DNA of 17,096 nucleotides from DASYSA01 sp036003885 (lineage in GTDB: Bacteria > Acidobacteriota > Blastocatellia > UBA7656), in assembly GCA_036003885.1 (NCBI GenBank), contig DASYSA010000502.1:1-17096 (forward strand), in the 5' to 3' direction. The notes beneath the pieces were generated by a model that had not been told where the DNA came from, searched no databases, and was given only the letters and a program-made list of their open reading frames with translations. Shown here piece by piece: positions 1-9,600 of this stretch. How positions within the stretch are numbered: the stretch's first letter is position 1; every line of letters starts with the position of its first letter. Position numbers and translations under genes: made by a program.

Positions 1-2970
1 GCGTCGCCGCTGTACCGCGTGCAGGTCCAAAACATTCCAAACCCACCCGGCGGCGTGGACGGCACCCGCCGTAAGATCAGATTCCTCACGCTGCCTCGCG
101 ACCAGCAAGCTCAACCGCTGGCCGGCCAGGCGGTGGAGATCATTCCCTGGGGCGCCCTTCTTCCCAATCAGGAAAAGGTGGCCGAGTTCCAGGGACAGTT
201 CTTCACAGTTGAGACCAGTTTCGACCCCGAGGACGGCAGCCTGACGATCACCGAACCGGTTGCGCCGGAGGCGATCCAGTGGCTGGCTGACCACTCGCAG
301 TTCTGGAGCGACCTGGACGAGCCTGAACACCAGCAGTATTTTTACTTGCGGTTGTGGACAGGTGGCTCGGGGGACGCGGCCGACCCGGATCTGCAATTCA
401 CCCCCGGCACTCCTGTGGCCCTCAAAGGGACCGGTCTCAACGCCGAGTTCAGCGACGAGGGCTTACCCGGCGACTTCTGGATAATCGCCGCGCGGCCCAG
501 CACGCCAAATCTTGTCGTGCCCTGGGACCTTTTGGACTCGGCGCCACCGGCGGGTCCGAGATACTTCTTCGCACCGCTGGCCCTGGTCCAGTGGAGACTG
601 GATCAGACTGGAAACCTGCAATCCACTGTTCACGACTGCCGCGAAAGATTCCGCCCTCTGTGCGACATTCGGGGCTGCTGCACGGTCACGGTTGGCGACG
701 GCGTCTCCAGCCGTGGTGACTTCGACTCCATTGAAGAGGCCATCGCGCATTTGCCGGACCCGGGCGGAGAAGTCTGCTTGCTCCCCGGACTGCATGAAAC
801 AAACGCGATCCTGCAGGGCCGGCGCAACGTCGTTATCAAAGGATGCGGCAACCAGACCGTGGTGATCCCGCGACGGGGAAACCGCCAGGCACCAATCTTC
901 CGGGTGGTGGACTCGCAGCGAATTACTCTGCGCGACATGGTGCTGTTCACCCTGACCGGCCAGGCCATCGTGTTGGAGGGATCGAAACCGGGAGCTCTGA
1001 AAGAAGTCGATATTTCGTACAACAGAATCCTGGCCTTCAAGCAGGCAGTCCAGGTCCGGCGGGGCGTGGACATCCGTATACACGAAAATCGGATTCGCAT
1101 CCTGGATAAGGAAGGCGGGGAAGTCGCCATCCAGATCCTGGCCGAAGATGCAGTCATCGAGCGCAATGATTTAGGTGTCGTCCCTGCCGCAGAGACTCAT
1201 CCACCTGATCCTCCGGATGGGAGTACTGATCCAACAACGCCGTGCGCCGACCCAGAGGTCATCTTCCTCAACCCCGCTATCCTCAGCGCCCTGACCGACC
1301 ACATCTTCGGGCTGTTCCTTCAGGTCTTGCCGGTTGCGCCCTTCAAGGCACTCGGTGGCATTCAGATCGTCGCTGCGTCGGAACGTGTAAAGGTATTGGA
1401 CAACAACATCGCTGGGGGCGCAGGCAACGGAATCACGCTGGGTGGAGATCTGCCCGAACAAGTCATCCTGGCCCAGCAAGAACCCAGCGCGCAGCAAGTC
1501 ATTGAGAGCACCGGCAATAATATTCAAGGTACCGTGCTGCAAGATGGCGTCGGCGCGGCCGGCATCGGGCTCGTCTTCACGCGCGACGACGGCCTGGCCC
1601 TGAATGCTGTCAGCGGCTCCGGTGGATTCTTCAACGTGCCGGCCGAGCAGAATCGCTTCAGAGTCGCCGTCTCATCACCCGGGCGCGCAATTGAGAACGT
1701 CGCGGTCAATGACGACATCGAATTCGGGCGATTTCACCGAATTACAATCAACGCACAAGCAGCCGCCCCGAACGACGTCCTCGCATTCCTCTACGAAATA
1801 CAGATCGACCGCAACGAAATCTCCAACATGGGTCTGTCCGGCATCGGCTATCCGATTGTGGCCGCAATAATCCTGGCCGGCTCGACGGGCCTTACGACTA
1901 ACGTGCCGAGCCAGGTGGCTGCAGCGCTCCTCGCTCTGCTGGGAAACCCGGTCGCAACCCTGGGCATCCACCGCAACAACATTCATGACTGCCTGCAGAA
2001 TCCTTTCGACGGACAGTTGCGCGCCGAAGCAACCCGACGGGGATTTGGGGGTATCTCGCTGGGCTTTTCCGAAGACGTCACGATCAGCGGAAACCGAATC
2101 GAGCGAAATGGCACGAGCCATATCAACCCGGTATGCGGGATCTTCATCCGGTTTAGCGAGAAGGCGGAGATTCACCACAACCACATCCTCGACAACGGCC
2201 CGCTGACCGCGAGCACAGCCAAGGTGCTGGAGACCGGTTTGCGAGGTGGAGTCGTGTTGTTCGCGGCATCGTTCGGTATCGACGAGTTGTTTCTCGGGCG
2301 CGATGCCGCGTTTGACACCGGTCGCCACGCAGCCCGCCTACACGACAATATCGTTCACCAGCCTGCGGGGCAGGCATTGCGGTTGTTCGCCATCGGCCCA
2401 TCTTCGATCTGCGACAATCTCTTTTCTACCGAACTGTCGGGGCCGCAAACACTCGAGCGTCTGGGCGGAACGGTGTTGCTGCTGGCGGTAGGCGGCACGA
2501 CTCGTTTACCAGCCGGATTGATCCTTTTCAACAGCAACCAGTCGCAAATTGGCGCCGGCGCCATCAGCCTCACTTCGCAACTGATCTTGTCGACGGATGA
2601 CATCGGCTTCGACGGAAACCAGAGCGTCGCGTTAACCGACGGTCTGGTATTGACCGATACTCTGTCTCTGTTTGCAAACACGCTTCTCATAAGCCGCACT
2701 TTGCGGGCCACCGACAGCCGCTTCAAGGAGTCGCCGGGAAGCCGAGCACAAGCACTCAAGTTCTCGCTTATGACCCTGACCAACCTTCTGAACAATACGA
2801 ACAACAACCAGGGCGACCACTGCATCTTAGCCGTGAATACGGCTCCCGGCAGGCCGGCCAACATAGCCGGAAACCAGGTAGTCGATTCGACGTTGTGCCA
2901 GCGTTTTAGCAACAGCGTTACTGCACCGCTGTCTGCTTTTCCCGTCAACGCGACGATCATCGGCGGCTGA
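1..2970 (+). CDS. DUF6519-like / right-handed parallel beta-helix protein, 5' end outside window
   Basis: The frame is open from base 1, and the first in-window start (GTG at 19) has no convincing Shine-Dalgarno, so this is probably the C-terminal part of a longer protein. Counting residues from the GTG, about 1-215 (motifs GDFWIIAARP and YFFAPLALVQW) resemble, from memory, the C-terminal half of DUF6519 proteins. A Cys-rich junction at 219-260 (CCTVTVGDG, then a stretch ending CLLPGLHE) leads into a right-handed parallel beta-helix. Helix rungs show as repeated Asn-containing turns: ISYNRI, IHENRI, VLDNNI, IDRNEI, IHRNNI, ISGNRI, IHHNHI, LHDNIV, FDGNQS. Beta-helices of this kind bind or cleave polysaccharide or act as surface spikes. 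I see no catalytic residues I can assign and no membrane anchor in the visible part. The PASTA gene follows 58 nt downstream. The fold is well supported; the function is unknown. Confidence 0.85.
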   Translation, partial: ASPLYRVQVQNIPNPPGGVDGTRRKIRFLTLPRDQQAQPLAGQAVEIIPWGALLPNQEKVAEFQGQFFTVETSFDPEDGSLTITEPVAPEAIQWLADHSQFWSDLDEPEHQQYFYLRLWTGGSGDAADPDLQFTPGTPVALKGTGLNAEFSDEGLPGDFWIIAARPSTPNLVVPWDLLDSAPPAGPRYFFAPLALVQWRLDQTGNLQSTVHDCRERFRPLCDIRGCCTVTVGDGVSSRGDFDSIEEAIAHLPDPGGEVCLLPGLHETNAILQGRRNVVIKGCGNQTVVIPRRGNRQAPIFRVVDSQRITLRDMVLFTLTGQAIVLEGSKPGALKEVDISYNRILAFKQAVQVRRGVDIRIHENRIRILDKEGGEVAIQILAEDAVIERNDLGVVPAAETHPPDPPDGSTDPTTPCADPEVIFLNPAILSALTDHIFGLFLQVLPVAPFKALGGIQIVAASERVKVLDNNIAGGAGNGITLGGDLPEQVILAQQEPSAQQVIESTGNNIQGTVLQDGVGAAGIGLVFTRDDGLALNAVSGSGGFFNVPAEQNRFRVAVSSPGRAIENVAVNDDIEFGRFHRITINAQAAAPNDVLAFLYEIQIDRNEISNMGLSGIGYPIVAAIILAGSTGLTTNVPSQVAAALLALLGNPVATLGIHRNNIHDCLQNPFDGQLRAEATRRGFGGISLGFSEDVTISGNRIERNGTSHINPVCGIFIRFSEKAEIHHNHILDNGPLTASTAKVLETGLRGGVVLFAASFGIDELFLGRDAAFDTGRHAARLHDNIVHQPAGQALRLFAIGPSSICDNLFSTELSGPQTLERLGGTVLLLAVGGTTRLPAGLILFNSNQSQIGAGAISLTSQLILSTDDIGFDGNQSVALTDGLVLTDTLSLFANTLLISRTLRATDSRFKESPGSRAQALKFSLMTLTNLLNNTNNNQGDHCILAVNTAPGRPANIAGNQVVDSTLCQRFSNSVTAPLSAFPVNATIIGG

Positions 2971-3014
2971 TGACATGGTAAGTGAGTAATCGAGAGATGC
3001 TCTGAGATACACGC

Positions 3015-3019
3015 GGAGG
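3015..3019 (+). promoter_or_regulatory. Ribosome binding site of the PASTA-protein gene
   Basis: GGAGG lies 9 nt before the ATG at 3029. It is a perfect Shine-Dalgarno core and fixes that start. No promoter is obvious in the 58-nt gap after the preceding gene, which suggests co-transcription. Confidence 0.7.
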
Positions 3020-3028
3020 TTTCAAGCG

Positions 3029-4282
3029 ATGGCAACGACGACGACAGGCGACTCTGTTTCAAGCAAATTCGAGAGCGATCTCGGCGATTTGAAGTTGGAG
3101 CGAATAACTGCAACTGGCGAGGCCGCGGCAACGCAGGTTTCCATGCTTTCCTTGCTGCAACACGAAGCCGCGCGGATCGAGACGAAGCTTGGCTCGCAGC
3201 ATCCGCGAACCCTGCAGCTAAAGGCGCGCTTGCAGGGCAACCTGCAAGCGATCCATGCCCTCGAGGTCGAGCGCCAACTGGCGCGGATTGAAGTTCCGGA
3301 GATAGTCCAGGATGGAGCGCTGATCCATGGCCGCATCGTCGACGAAGACGGTTTGGGAATCGACAGGCTGCTGGTCGCCCTCGTCGATCGGTCTGGCTCG
3401 CCGATTCGCGATACCAGTGAGCCGGCCACCAACGCGTCGGGCTACTTTGCCATTCCGCTCGATCCTCAAATGGTTGATCCTCTGACCAAAGAGTATCAGG
3501 ACGGTGTCTTCCTGGCCGTGCTTACGCCACGGCGACGTCTCGTCCATCAAGAGGCTAAGCCTCTGGCGGTGTCGCGCGGAGTTTCGCTGTTCGTGGAAAT
3601 TCAGCTGAGCCGGGGAGACCTGACTGCTACACCTTCGTCACCCTGCGCTAACGTTGCCGTGCCCAGCCTGATCGGTCTTGTTGAAGATGAAGCTTTGTCG
3701 GCGCTGCAGAAAGTGGGCCTGAAGTCAGGGGAGCGAAAGACGTTGCCGGCGCCGGATCAGGTCGGTCGCGTCCTGGCTCAAGACCCGGCCCCGGGCAGCC
3801 AGGTAGAAGTTGGGTCTTCCGTCTCCGTGGTGATCGGGGTTCAGTCCAATACCATCAAAGTGCCGTCGGTGATTGGGCGAACATTGAAAGACGCGAAAGA
3901 GGAGATTACTAAATTGGGCCTGATCGTCGGGAAGATCTCTGGCAAATCGCAATCAGATGAAAGTATCGTGCGAGATCAGGATCCGAAACCGGAGACTGAA
4001 GTACCTGCCGGCACGCCGGTCAATCTCGTGGTCGCTCCGCCCGCAAAGCCTGATCTCAAGGATATCCTGGAACGAATCACGACGGACGAGGCATTTGCCG
4101 AGATTGGCATATCGGTCGCCAAGCTCCAAAAGCGACTAGAAAAGTCTATCGCCACGAAAGAACAGCTGGGGTCCTTGCTTGGCAGTTCGGACGAGGATCT
4201 CAAGAGTAGTTTTGGACTACGAGACATAAATGCCGCCAAGGCACTTATGCGCGTGCTTCGAAAGGTATTAGAAGATGGATAG
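3029..4282 (+). CDS. PASTA-domain protein with carboxypeptidase-regulatory-like domain, no kinase
   Basis: 417 aa. Residues about 30-88 are a charged, probably coiled-coil helix. Residues about 98-195 look like a carboxypeptidase-regulatory/Ig-like beta sandwich (HGRIVDEDGLG, NASGYFAIPL). Two PASTA repeats follow at about 208-271 (VAVPSLIGLVEDEALSALQ, then QDPAPGSQVEVGSSVSVVIG) and 275-336 (IKVPSVIGRTLKDAKEEI, then QDPKPETEVPAGTPVNLVV). The tail, 341-417, is charged and helical. There is no signal peptide, membrane helix or kinase domain, unlike the PknB/StkP and penicillin-binding proteins where PASTA binds muropeptides or beta-lactams. This looks like a soluble or exported assembly protein. 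It probably shares an operon with the upstream beta-helix gene, and its stop is 10 nt from that of the convergent protease gene. Domain calls are good; the role is unknown. Confidence 0.9.
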   Translation: MATTTTGDSVSSKFESDLGDLKLERITATGEAAATQVSMLSLLQHEAARIETKLGSQHPRTLQLKARLQGNLQAIHALEVERQLARIEVPEIVQDGALIHGRIVDEDGLGIDRLLVALVDRSGSPIRDTSEPATNASGYFAIPLDPQMVDPLTKEYQDGVFLAVLTPRRRLVHQEAKPLAVSRGVSLFVEIQLSRGDLTATPSSPCANVAVPSLIGLVEDEALSALQKVGLKSGERKTLPAPDQVGRVLAQDPAPGSQVEVGSSVSVVIGVQSNTIKVPSVIGRTLKDAKEEITKLGLIVGKISGKSQSDESIVRDQDPKPETEVPAGTPVNLVVAPPAKPDLKDILERITTDEAFAEIGISVAKLQKRLEKSIATKEQLGSLLGSSDEDLKSSFGLRDINAAKALMRVLRKVLEDG

Positions 4283-4292
4283 CTGAATCAGG

Positions 4293-5477
4293 TCATCCCG
4301 GAACTAAACGCGACTTGAGCCGCAGCCATTTCACGACATCAACGCGGCGGAGAATCCCGATCAGCCGGCCCCGCTCCACCACCGGCAGTTGTCGAAGGTC
4401 TCCGCGAGACAGCTTATCCAACGCCTGCCCCAATGGTTCACGAGGCGCTACGACGGCGAGGTCCTGCGTTGGAGTCATTATCTCTCCGACGACGGTCGTC
4501 TCCCAGGAATCCCGCTTTACCTTGTGGACATCCTCGAGAGCGACCACACCAACCATCTGGCCCTTGTCGATGACCGGGAACGTTAGTTCATCCGTTCCCT
4601 GTATCCAATCATGGACCAGCGCGTTCACAGGCAGCTCAGGCGAGACAGCCGGCACATCCAGCCTCATCAACCGGTAAACCGGAACGTCGTCTAGAAGCTC
4701 CCTGGTTCGAACCTCATGATAATTTGCTTGCGCGGTTCTGCTTAAGAACCACCCAATAAACATTAGCCACATCCCGCCCAGCAGGCCGGCGCCAAAAAGC
4801 GGCACTGGGACTCCGAATATCATCGCGATTCCGCATAGGACGAATAGCCACGCGACGAACCGGCCCACTCCTGCCGCCCACTGTGTAGACTTCCGCAGAC
4901 TTTTCGTGGCCCCCCACAAGAGAGATCTCATGATGCGGCCTCCGTCCAGTGGGAACGCGGGCAATAGATTGAAAAAGCCGACCAGCAGGTTCACCGGCCC
5001 CAACCACACCAGGAGCGTCGAGACCGGGCCGAGCTGACCGAATACCCGAACGGGATCGTGTACAAAAGTCTGATCCAGGCCGGCACCGAGCATTCCCAAC
5101 GCCAGGAATACTATTCCAAGCCCAATGCTGGTCAGCGGACCGACCATCGCAATTACGAACTCGGTCCCTGGAGACGTCGCCTCCCCGTCAATCATCGCGA
5201 CCCCGCCCAACAGAAATAGAGTGATCCTCCGCACCGGCAAGCCTCTGGCTCTCGCCACAAGCGCATGTGCAAACTCATGTGCCAGGACCGAAACAAAGAA
5301 CAGGAGCGCGGCGATTACGGCAATCGTCCAGTCGAGCCCGGCTGGCCAATCGGGATGCCATTCCGGGAATACCCCGGCCGCCAGATTCCAGGTCGCCAAC
5401 AAGAAGACAAGGGTCCAGCTCCAATGGATGCGAACGTCGATGTCGAGAATCCGACCTATCTTTAGCCCATTAGTCAT
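4293..5477 (-). CDS. Site-2 protease family (M50B) membrane zinc metalloprotease with two CBS domains
   Basis: 394 aa from the ATG at 5477. An upstream in-frame ATG at 5561 would add 28 charged residues, but the Shine-Dalgarno favours 5477, and MTNGLKIGRI is a typical family N-terminus. Hydrophobic helices run from about residue 21 to 245. Zinc and catalytic motifs are HEFAH at 67-71 and NLLPAFPLDGG at 170-180, whose Asp is the third ligand. Two CBS domains follow at about 263-320 and 330-388 (FPVIDKGQMVGVVALEDV, LPVVERGRLIGILRRVDVV); in this family they probably sense adenine nucleotides. Site-2 proteases cut transmembrane segments, often of anti-sigma factors or membrane stress regulators; no such substrate gene is adjacent. 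Length and architecture match the Rip-type CBS-bearing subgroup. All key residues are present, so the enzyme should be active. Confidence 0.95.
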   Translation of the reverse strand: MTNGLKIGRILDIDVRIHWSWTLVFLLATWNLAAGVFPEWHPDWPAGLDWTIAVIAALLFFVSVLAHEFAHALVARARGLPVRRITLFLLGGVAMIDGEATSPGTEFVIAMVGPLTSIGLGIVFLALGMLGAGLDQTFVHDPVRVFGQLGPVSTLLVWLGPVNLLVGFFNLLPAFPLDGGRIMRSLLWGATKSLRKSTQWAAGVGRFVAWLFVLCGIAMIFGVPVPLFGAGLLGGMWLMFIGWFLSRTAQANYHEVRTRELLDDVPVYRLMRLDVPAVSPELPVNALVHDWIQGTDELTFPVIDKGQMVGVVALEDVHKVKRDSWETTVVGEIMTPTQDLAVVAPREPLGQALDKLSRGDLRQLPVVERGRLIGILRRVDVVKWLRLKSRLVPG

Positions 5478-5483
5478 CGAGCG

Positions 5484-5489
5484 CCTCTC
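5484..5489 (-). promoter_or_regulatory. Ribosome binding site deciding the protease start
   Basis: On the minus strand GAGAGG stands 6 nt before the ATG at 5477. It supports that start over the upstream in-frame ATG at 5561. Confidence 0.6.
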
Positions 5490-6033
5490 AGGCCGGCTTG
5501 AGGCAAGTCTTTCGGCAGCATGTCTACCGGCGTCCCGATCGTTTCGCGGAGTGGACTGCACTCAAACGCGGCATTCTGTCCCAGCCGACCGCGAAACTGC
5601 GCGCCTTTTAAGCGACCTTTGCGAGAAAACCTCCACAAGCGAACTTGTACACGCGATCTTCTGCAATCAAAGTGCCACTCGCCGAGTCGATAACTGCAAC
5701 CCGGAATCGATTGATACGGATGGTTGGGGTCGATCGAGTTGAGCAATTATGGGTGGAGTGAACGGAAAGGGTACGGCAACTTTGACCGCCTACGCTACGA
5801 CTACCTTCGAGTCGCGACGAGACGAATAGTTCTGGTTTTCCTTTGCGTCTCGACAGCCGCGAACCTCTTGAATCTTTCACACTCGGGAAGTACGCGAATG
5901 GTGCACATCGGAGCTGCGGCCAGCACTTGACACCACCTGCTCATGCTCTTTGCCATTGACTTTCTTCACTGTGTAATGTAACTTGTTCTCGCTTTTATAG
6001 GGTTGTCCTTAAATCTCTCTGCATTTTAGATCC

Positions 6034-6050
6034 CGCAGCATCTTGCTGCG
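6034..6050. repeat. Perfect short hairpin, 7-bp stem
   Basis: CGCAGCA (6034-6040) and TGCTGCG (6044-6050) are exact reverse complements around a 3-nt loop. There is no T-tract on either side, so a standard terminator is unlikely. It lies about 50-70 nt downstream of the weak TTGACT promoter-like match, so it could sit at the start of a leader RNA, or be chance. Confidence 0.4.
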
Positions 6051-6145
6051 AAAGAGTTATCAATCGGGTTTGATGTTCCTCAGCTTGCGGCGCTGTAGTT
6101 CATCTTGCTGGGTTTGTATCACTTTCCAGGTCCCCGGGATCGGCT

Positions 6146-6358
6146 ATGTGTATTGCCAGAAGAGATCTCTTGCGGCTACTCGGATGCGCTGGGACGACCG
6201 GCCGCCTTTCCGCCAATTCAATCCACGCCTCAAAGCCTTCAGATCCCCTTCGGAACTCACATCTCGCTCCAACCTGCATAGACTTTGGTGATGAGCCGAA
6301 CGTTGCCATTCATCGCGAGTTCGGCGCGCGCCTCGAAATCTATACCGGTTACCAGTGA
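6146..6358 (+). pseudogene. Doubtful short frame beginning with a Tat-signal-like peptide
   Basis: This 70-codon ATG frame begins MCIARRDLLRLLGCAG, which has twin arginines followed by a short hydrophobic run and a lipobox-like LLGC. The rest (SANSIHASKPSDPLRN and onward) matches nothing I recognise, and the frame has no convincing ribosome binding site. It may be the fossil 5' end of a Tat-exported protein, a very small real lipoprotein, or chance. Frames on either strand around it do not continue a recognisable protein. Confidence 0.15.
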
Positions 6359-6563
6359 AGAAAGTTTCGAAGTGTTCCACCATCAAAGCCCTTCAACCAG
6401 AAGCCTTTAGATCATCGGGCCGAAACGCGAAGGGACGCTCTCTCCAGGCTGCGTCCTGTTGATAACTCCTCGATCCAAGCCAGGCGCAAAGGCAAGGACC
6501 CAGGACGAGAGTATGAAATCGTCCTGCACACGGGAGTTCCATCAATGCAGCAATCAGGATAAC

Positions 6564-6601
6564 GAGGCTCTCAAAGGGATGGAGTGATCCCTGAAAGCCT
6601 C
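6564..6601 (+). promoter_or_regulatory. Imperfect two-part hairpin just upstream of the receptor ribosome binding site
   Basis: The outer stem pairs GAGGCT (6564-6569) with AGCCTC (6596-6601). The inner stem pairs AGGGAT (6575-6580) with ATCCCT (6587-6592) around a 6-nt loop, with an asymmetric internal loop between the two stems. The 3' foot ends 14 nt before the Shine-Dalgarno at 6616. It could control translation or stability of the receptor mRNA. Pairing is seen directly; regulation is inferred. Confidence 0.45.
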
Positions 6602-6615
6602 AATGACAGATAAAT

Positions 6616-6620
6616 GGAGG
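6616..6620 (+). promoter_or_regulatory. Ribosome binding site deciding the receptor start
   Basis: GGAGG stands 8 nt before the ATG at 6629. The in-frame ATG at 6614 overlaps this site and so cannot use it; 6629 is therefore the likely start. Confidence 0.75.
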
Positions 6621-6628
6621 AAAACCTC

Positions 6629-9600
6629 ATGAGGACACGACTACTGCTCTGGCTCGTTATTCTGCTCATGGCTTTTCAATTCAGCGGCCCGCTGACCTAT
6701 GGTCAGGGGAGCTCTGTCTCGTCGCTGTCAGGGGTCGTCACAGATCCGTCGGGTGCGGTAATAGAGAACGCGACGGTCGAGGTGAAGAGCAACGCTACCG
6801 GCGCAACATTCAAAACAAAGACCTCCAGCAACGGAACGTTCATTGTGCCGGCTCTTAGTAGTGGACTTTACACGGTGGCGGTTTCAGCACCGGGTTTCAA
6901 GCAAGTCATCGTTAGCGGCATCAAGGTTGATACGGGCGCGGCCGCCTCCGTTCGCGTTAGCCTCGAAGTCGGCACTACCAGTGAGGCCATCACTGTGCAA
7001 GGAGGCGCAGAGGTCCTGCAGACGCAGTCTGCCAACATCACTACCACTGTGGCTGCTCGCGAAATTCAGAGCTTGCCTGTGGCATCCCGCGATGTCCTGG
7101 TCTTTCTGACGCTCTTGCCGGGCATGAACACGACCGGCACTTATCGGACGACCACCGTAAATGGTTTTACGCGAAGTGCGGTCAACATCATGATTGACGG
7201 CGTGATGACGCAGGATCAGGTCAACAAAGACTCGGAGTTCTTTAGCCGCATCAGCCCGCGTCTCGATTCAATCGAGGAGGTCACGGTCTCAAGCGCCACG
7301 CCAGGTGTCGAGAGCTCGGGGCAAGGCTCGGTGCAGATCAGATTTGTCACTCGTAGAGGCAACAATGATTATCACGGCAGCCTCTACGAGTACCATCGCA
7401 ATACCTGGCTGAATTCGAACTATTGGTTCAATAACCGCGACCTGCCGCCAGACCCGAAGACCGGTAAGGCCCCACGTGATCGAATAATACTCAATCAGTT
7501 CGGCTTCCGAGTGGGCGGTCCGATCAGTCTTCCTAAGAAGCTCTTCGGTCCGGTTGGCTTCGACGGCCACGACAGGGCCTTCTTTTTCGTCAACCACGAG
7601 CAGTACCGGCTCCCTATTCAAGTCAGCCGGCAGCGTACAGTTCTCAATCCCCTGGCGCAGCGAGGAGTTTTCCAGTACAACGTCCTGGTGAGTGGCCAGA
7701 ACCAGGTGAGGCAAGTCGACTTGCTTGCATTAGCGGCGCGTCAGAACAACTCCAAGATCGGCTCGACCATTGATCCAACCGTGGGCAAGCTGCTGGAAGA
7801 CATTCAACACTCCACGGAAGGGACCGGAAGCCTGGCGCCTCAGGGTGATCCTAACTTGCAGCGCTTCACTTTCTCCAATGCCACCAAAGACGCGAACAGC
7901 TACTCTACGGTGCGTCTGGACTTCAACCTGACCCACAAGCATAGCCTTGAGAACTCCGCCAACATCCAGGCCTTCCACCGCAGCGTTGATATCCTCAATA
8001 ACGTCGACCCGGCTTTCCCGGGATTCCCGAACACCGGAGAACAAAAATCAACCAGATTCTCGAACTCGACGGCGTTGAGGTCCACATTGACGGCCACACT
8101 GCAGAATGAGGCGCGCGTCGGCTTTGCCGGCGGGACCACTCAGTTTAACCCGAACGTCGGTCCCGAGAGTTTCTCCGGGCCCATCGCAAACCAGGCAGGC
8201 TTCAGCCTTAATCTCAACGGAGCGGCGGGAATAACAAATGCCGCTCCGGTCAATGCTCCCTCCCGCCGGAACGCGCCGATCTTCCAGTTTAGCGACACGG
8301 TCAATTGGCAGCGGGACACACACAACCTCAACTTCGGCTTCGAATTCGCTCACATCGGTTACTTTAACTATTCCAAGGCCCTGGTTCCTTCAATCAATTT
8401 CGGCGTAGACTCCAACGACCCGGCTAACAACATGTTCAGCGCCGCAAATTTCCAGGGCGCATCGACTGCTGACCTCAACCGGGCACGCGGAATCTATGCT
8501 CTCCTGACCGGACGCGTCACGGCAATAAATGCGACGTCGCGTCTGGACGAGGAGACCAACAAATATGTCTACCTGGGCGCCTTCATACAGCGCACCCGGC
8601 AGCGAGAGATGGGCTTCTTCGGCCAGGACTCGTGGCGGGCGCGCCCAAATCTAACCCTCAACTACGGCTTGCGTTGGGAGATTCAACTCCCGTTCACTGC
8701 GCTGAACGGCATCTACTCGACAACCACAGTTGAGGGCCTGTTCGGCGTTTCGGGTCCGGGAAATCTGTTTAAGCCTGGGGTGCTGCAGGGCAAAGAGACG
8801 GAGTTTACTCAGTTCGAGAAAGGAGACCCGTCGTTCGAGACCAGATACAGAAACTTTGCACCGAGTGTCGGGTTTGCCTGGAGTCCGAGCTTCAAGAGCG
8901 GACTGCTCAAGCGTATTATGGGAGACAGCGGTCGAGTCGTAATGCGAGGGGGCTACTCTCTGACTTACAATCGCCGAGGCATCACTAACTTCAGTGACAA
9001 CATAAATGACAACCCCGGTAATTTTGTCACGACCAACCGTAACCAGACGCTCGGCAACCTGGTATCGAATAACAATGAGTTGCCCATCCTGTTGAGTGAG
9101 AGAAATCGGCTTGGGGCGCCCGCCTTTCCAGAGTCTCCGACTTATCCACTCAAGGGAGCGATCACGGACGCGGCCACGATTCTCGATCCGCATTTGAAGA
9201 TGCCTTATGGCCAATCCTGGACCTTCGGCATTCAGCGCGAGATCGCCAAAGACACGGCCTTTGAAGTTCGCTATATTGGCACTCGCACGGTCCGGAACCT
9301 CGAGACCATCAACTTTAACGAGGTCAACATCGTCGAAAACGGCTTCTTCGATGAGTTCAAGAATGCCATAGCCAACTTGCGGGCCAATATCGCTGCGGGA
9401 CGAGGAACCACGTTCCGTTACTTCGGGCCTAACACCGGAACCTTCCCGTTGCCGATTATCCTCGCCCACTTTTCCGGTAAAGTAGACCCGAACGTGGCGG
9501 GCAGTTACACATCGAGCAATTTCAGCAATGGCACGTTCGTGAACCGGCTTTCCTTTCAGAACGCGAGTCCCTATGGCCTCGCCTCGGATCTTTATGGCAA

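Larger units (their letters stand above)
5478..6628. other. Long gene-poor divergent intergenic region (about 1.15 kb)
   Basis: This stretch separates the divergent protease and receptor genes. Every reading frame in it is short, low in recognisable content and without a good Shine-Dalgarno. It must hold both genes' promoters, but I could not place either with confidence. A weak TTGACT at 5956-5961 with GTAACT at 5978-5983 (16-nt spacer) is the best sigma-70-like match on the plus strand. Two hairpins, at 6034-6050 and 6564-6601, and one Tat-like frame, at 6146-6358, are listed separately. I see no tRNA, rRNA or known riboswitch here. Confidence 0.6.

Noticed and set aside
1675..2328. 217-codon frame on the minus strand
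   Set aside because: It lies opposite the beta-helix gene, has no recognisable motif, and the plus-strand frame has clear domain signals.
2355..3131. 258-codon frame on the minus strand
   Set aside because: It overlaps the end of the beta-helix gene and the start of the PASTA gene, and shows no domain or ribosome binding site.
4704..4713. GGTTCGAACC, like a tRNA T-loop arm
   Set aside because: It lies inside the site-2 protease coding sequence, and no acceptor, D or anticodon stems pair around it.
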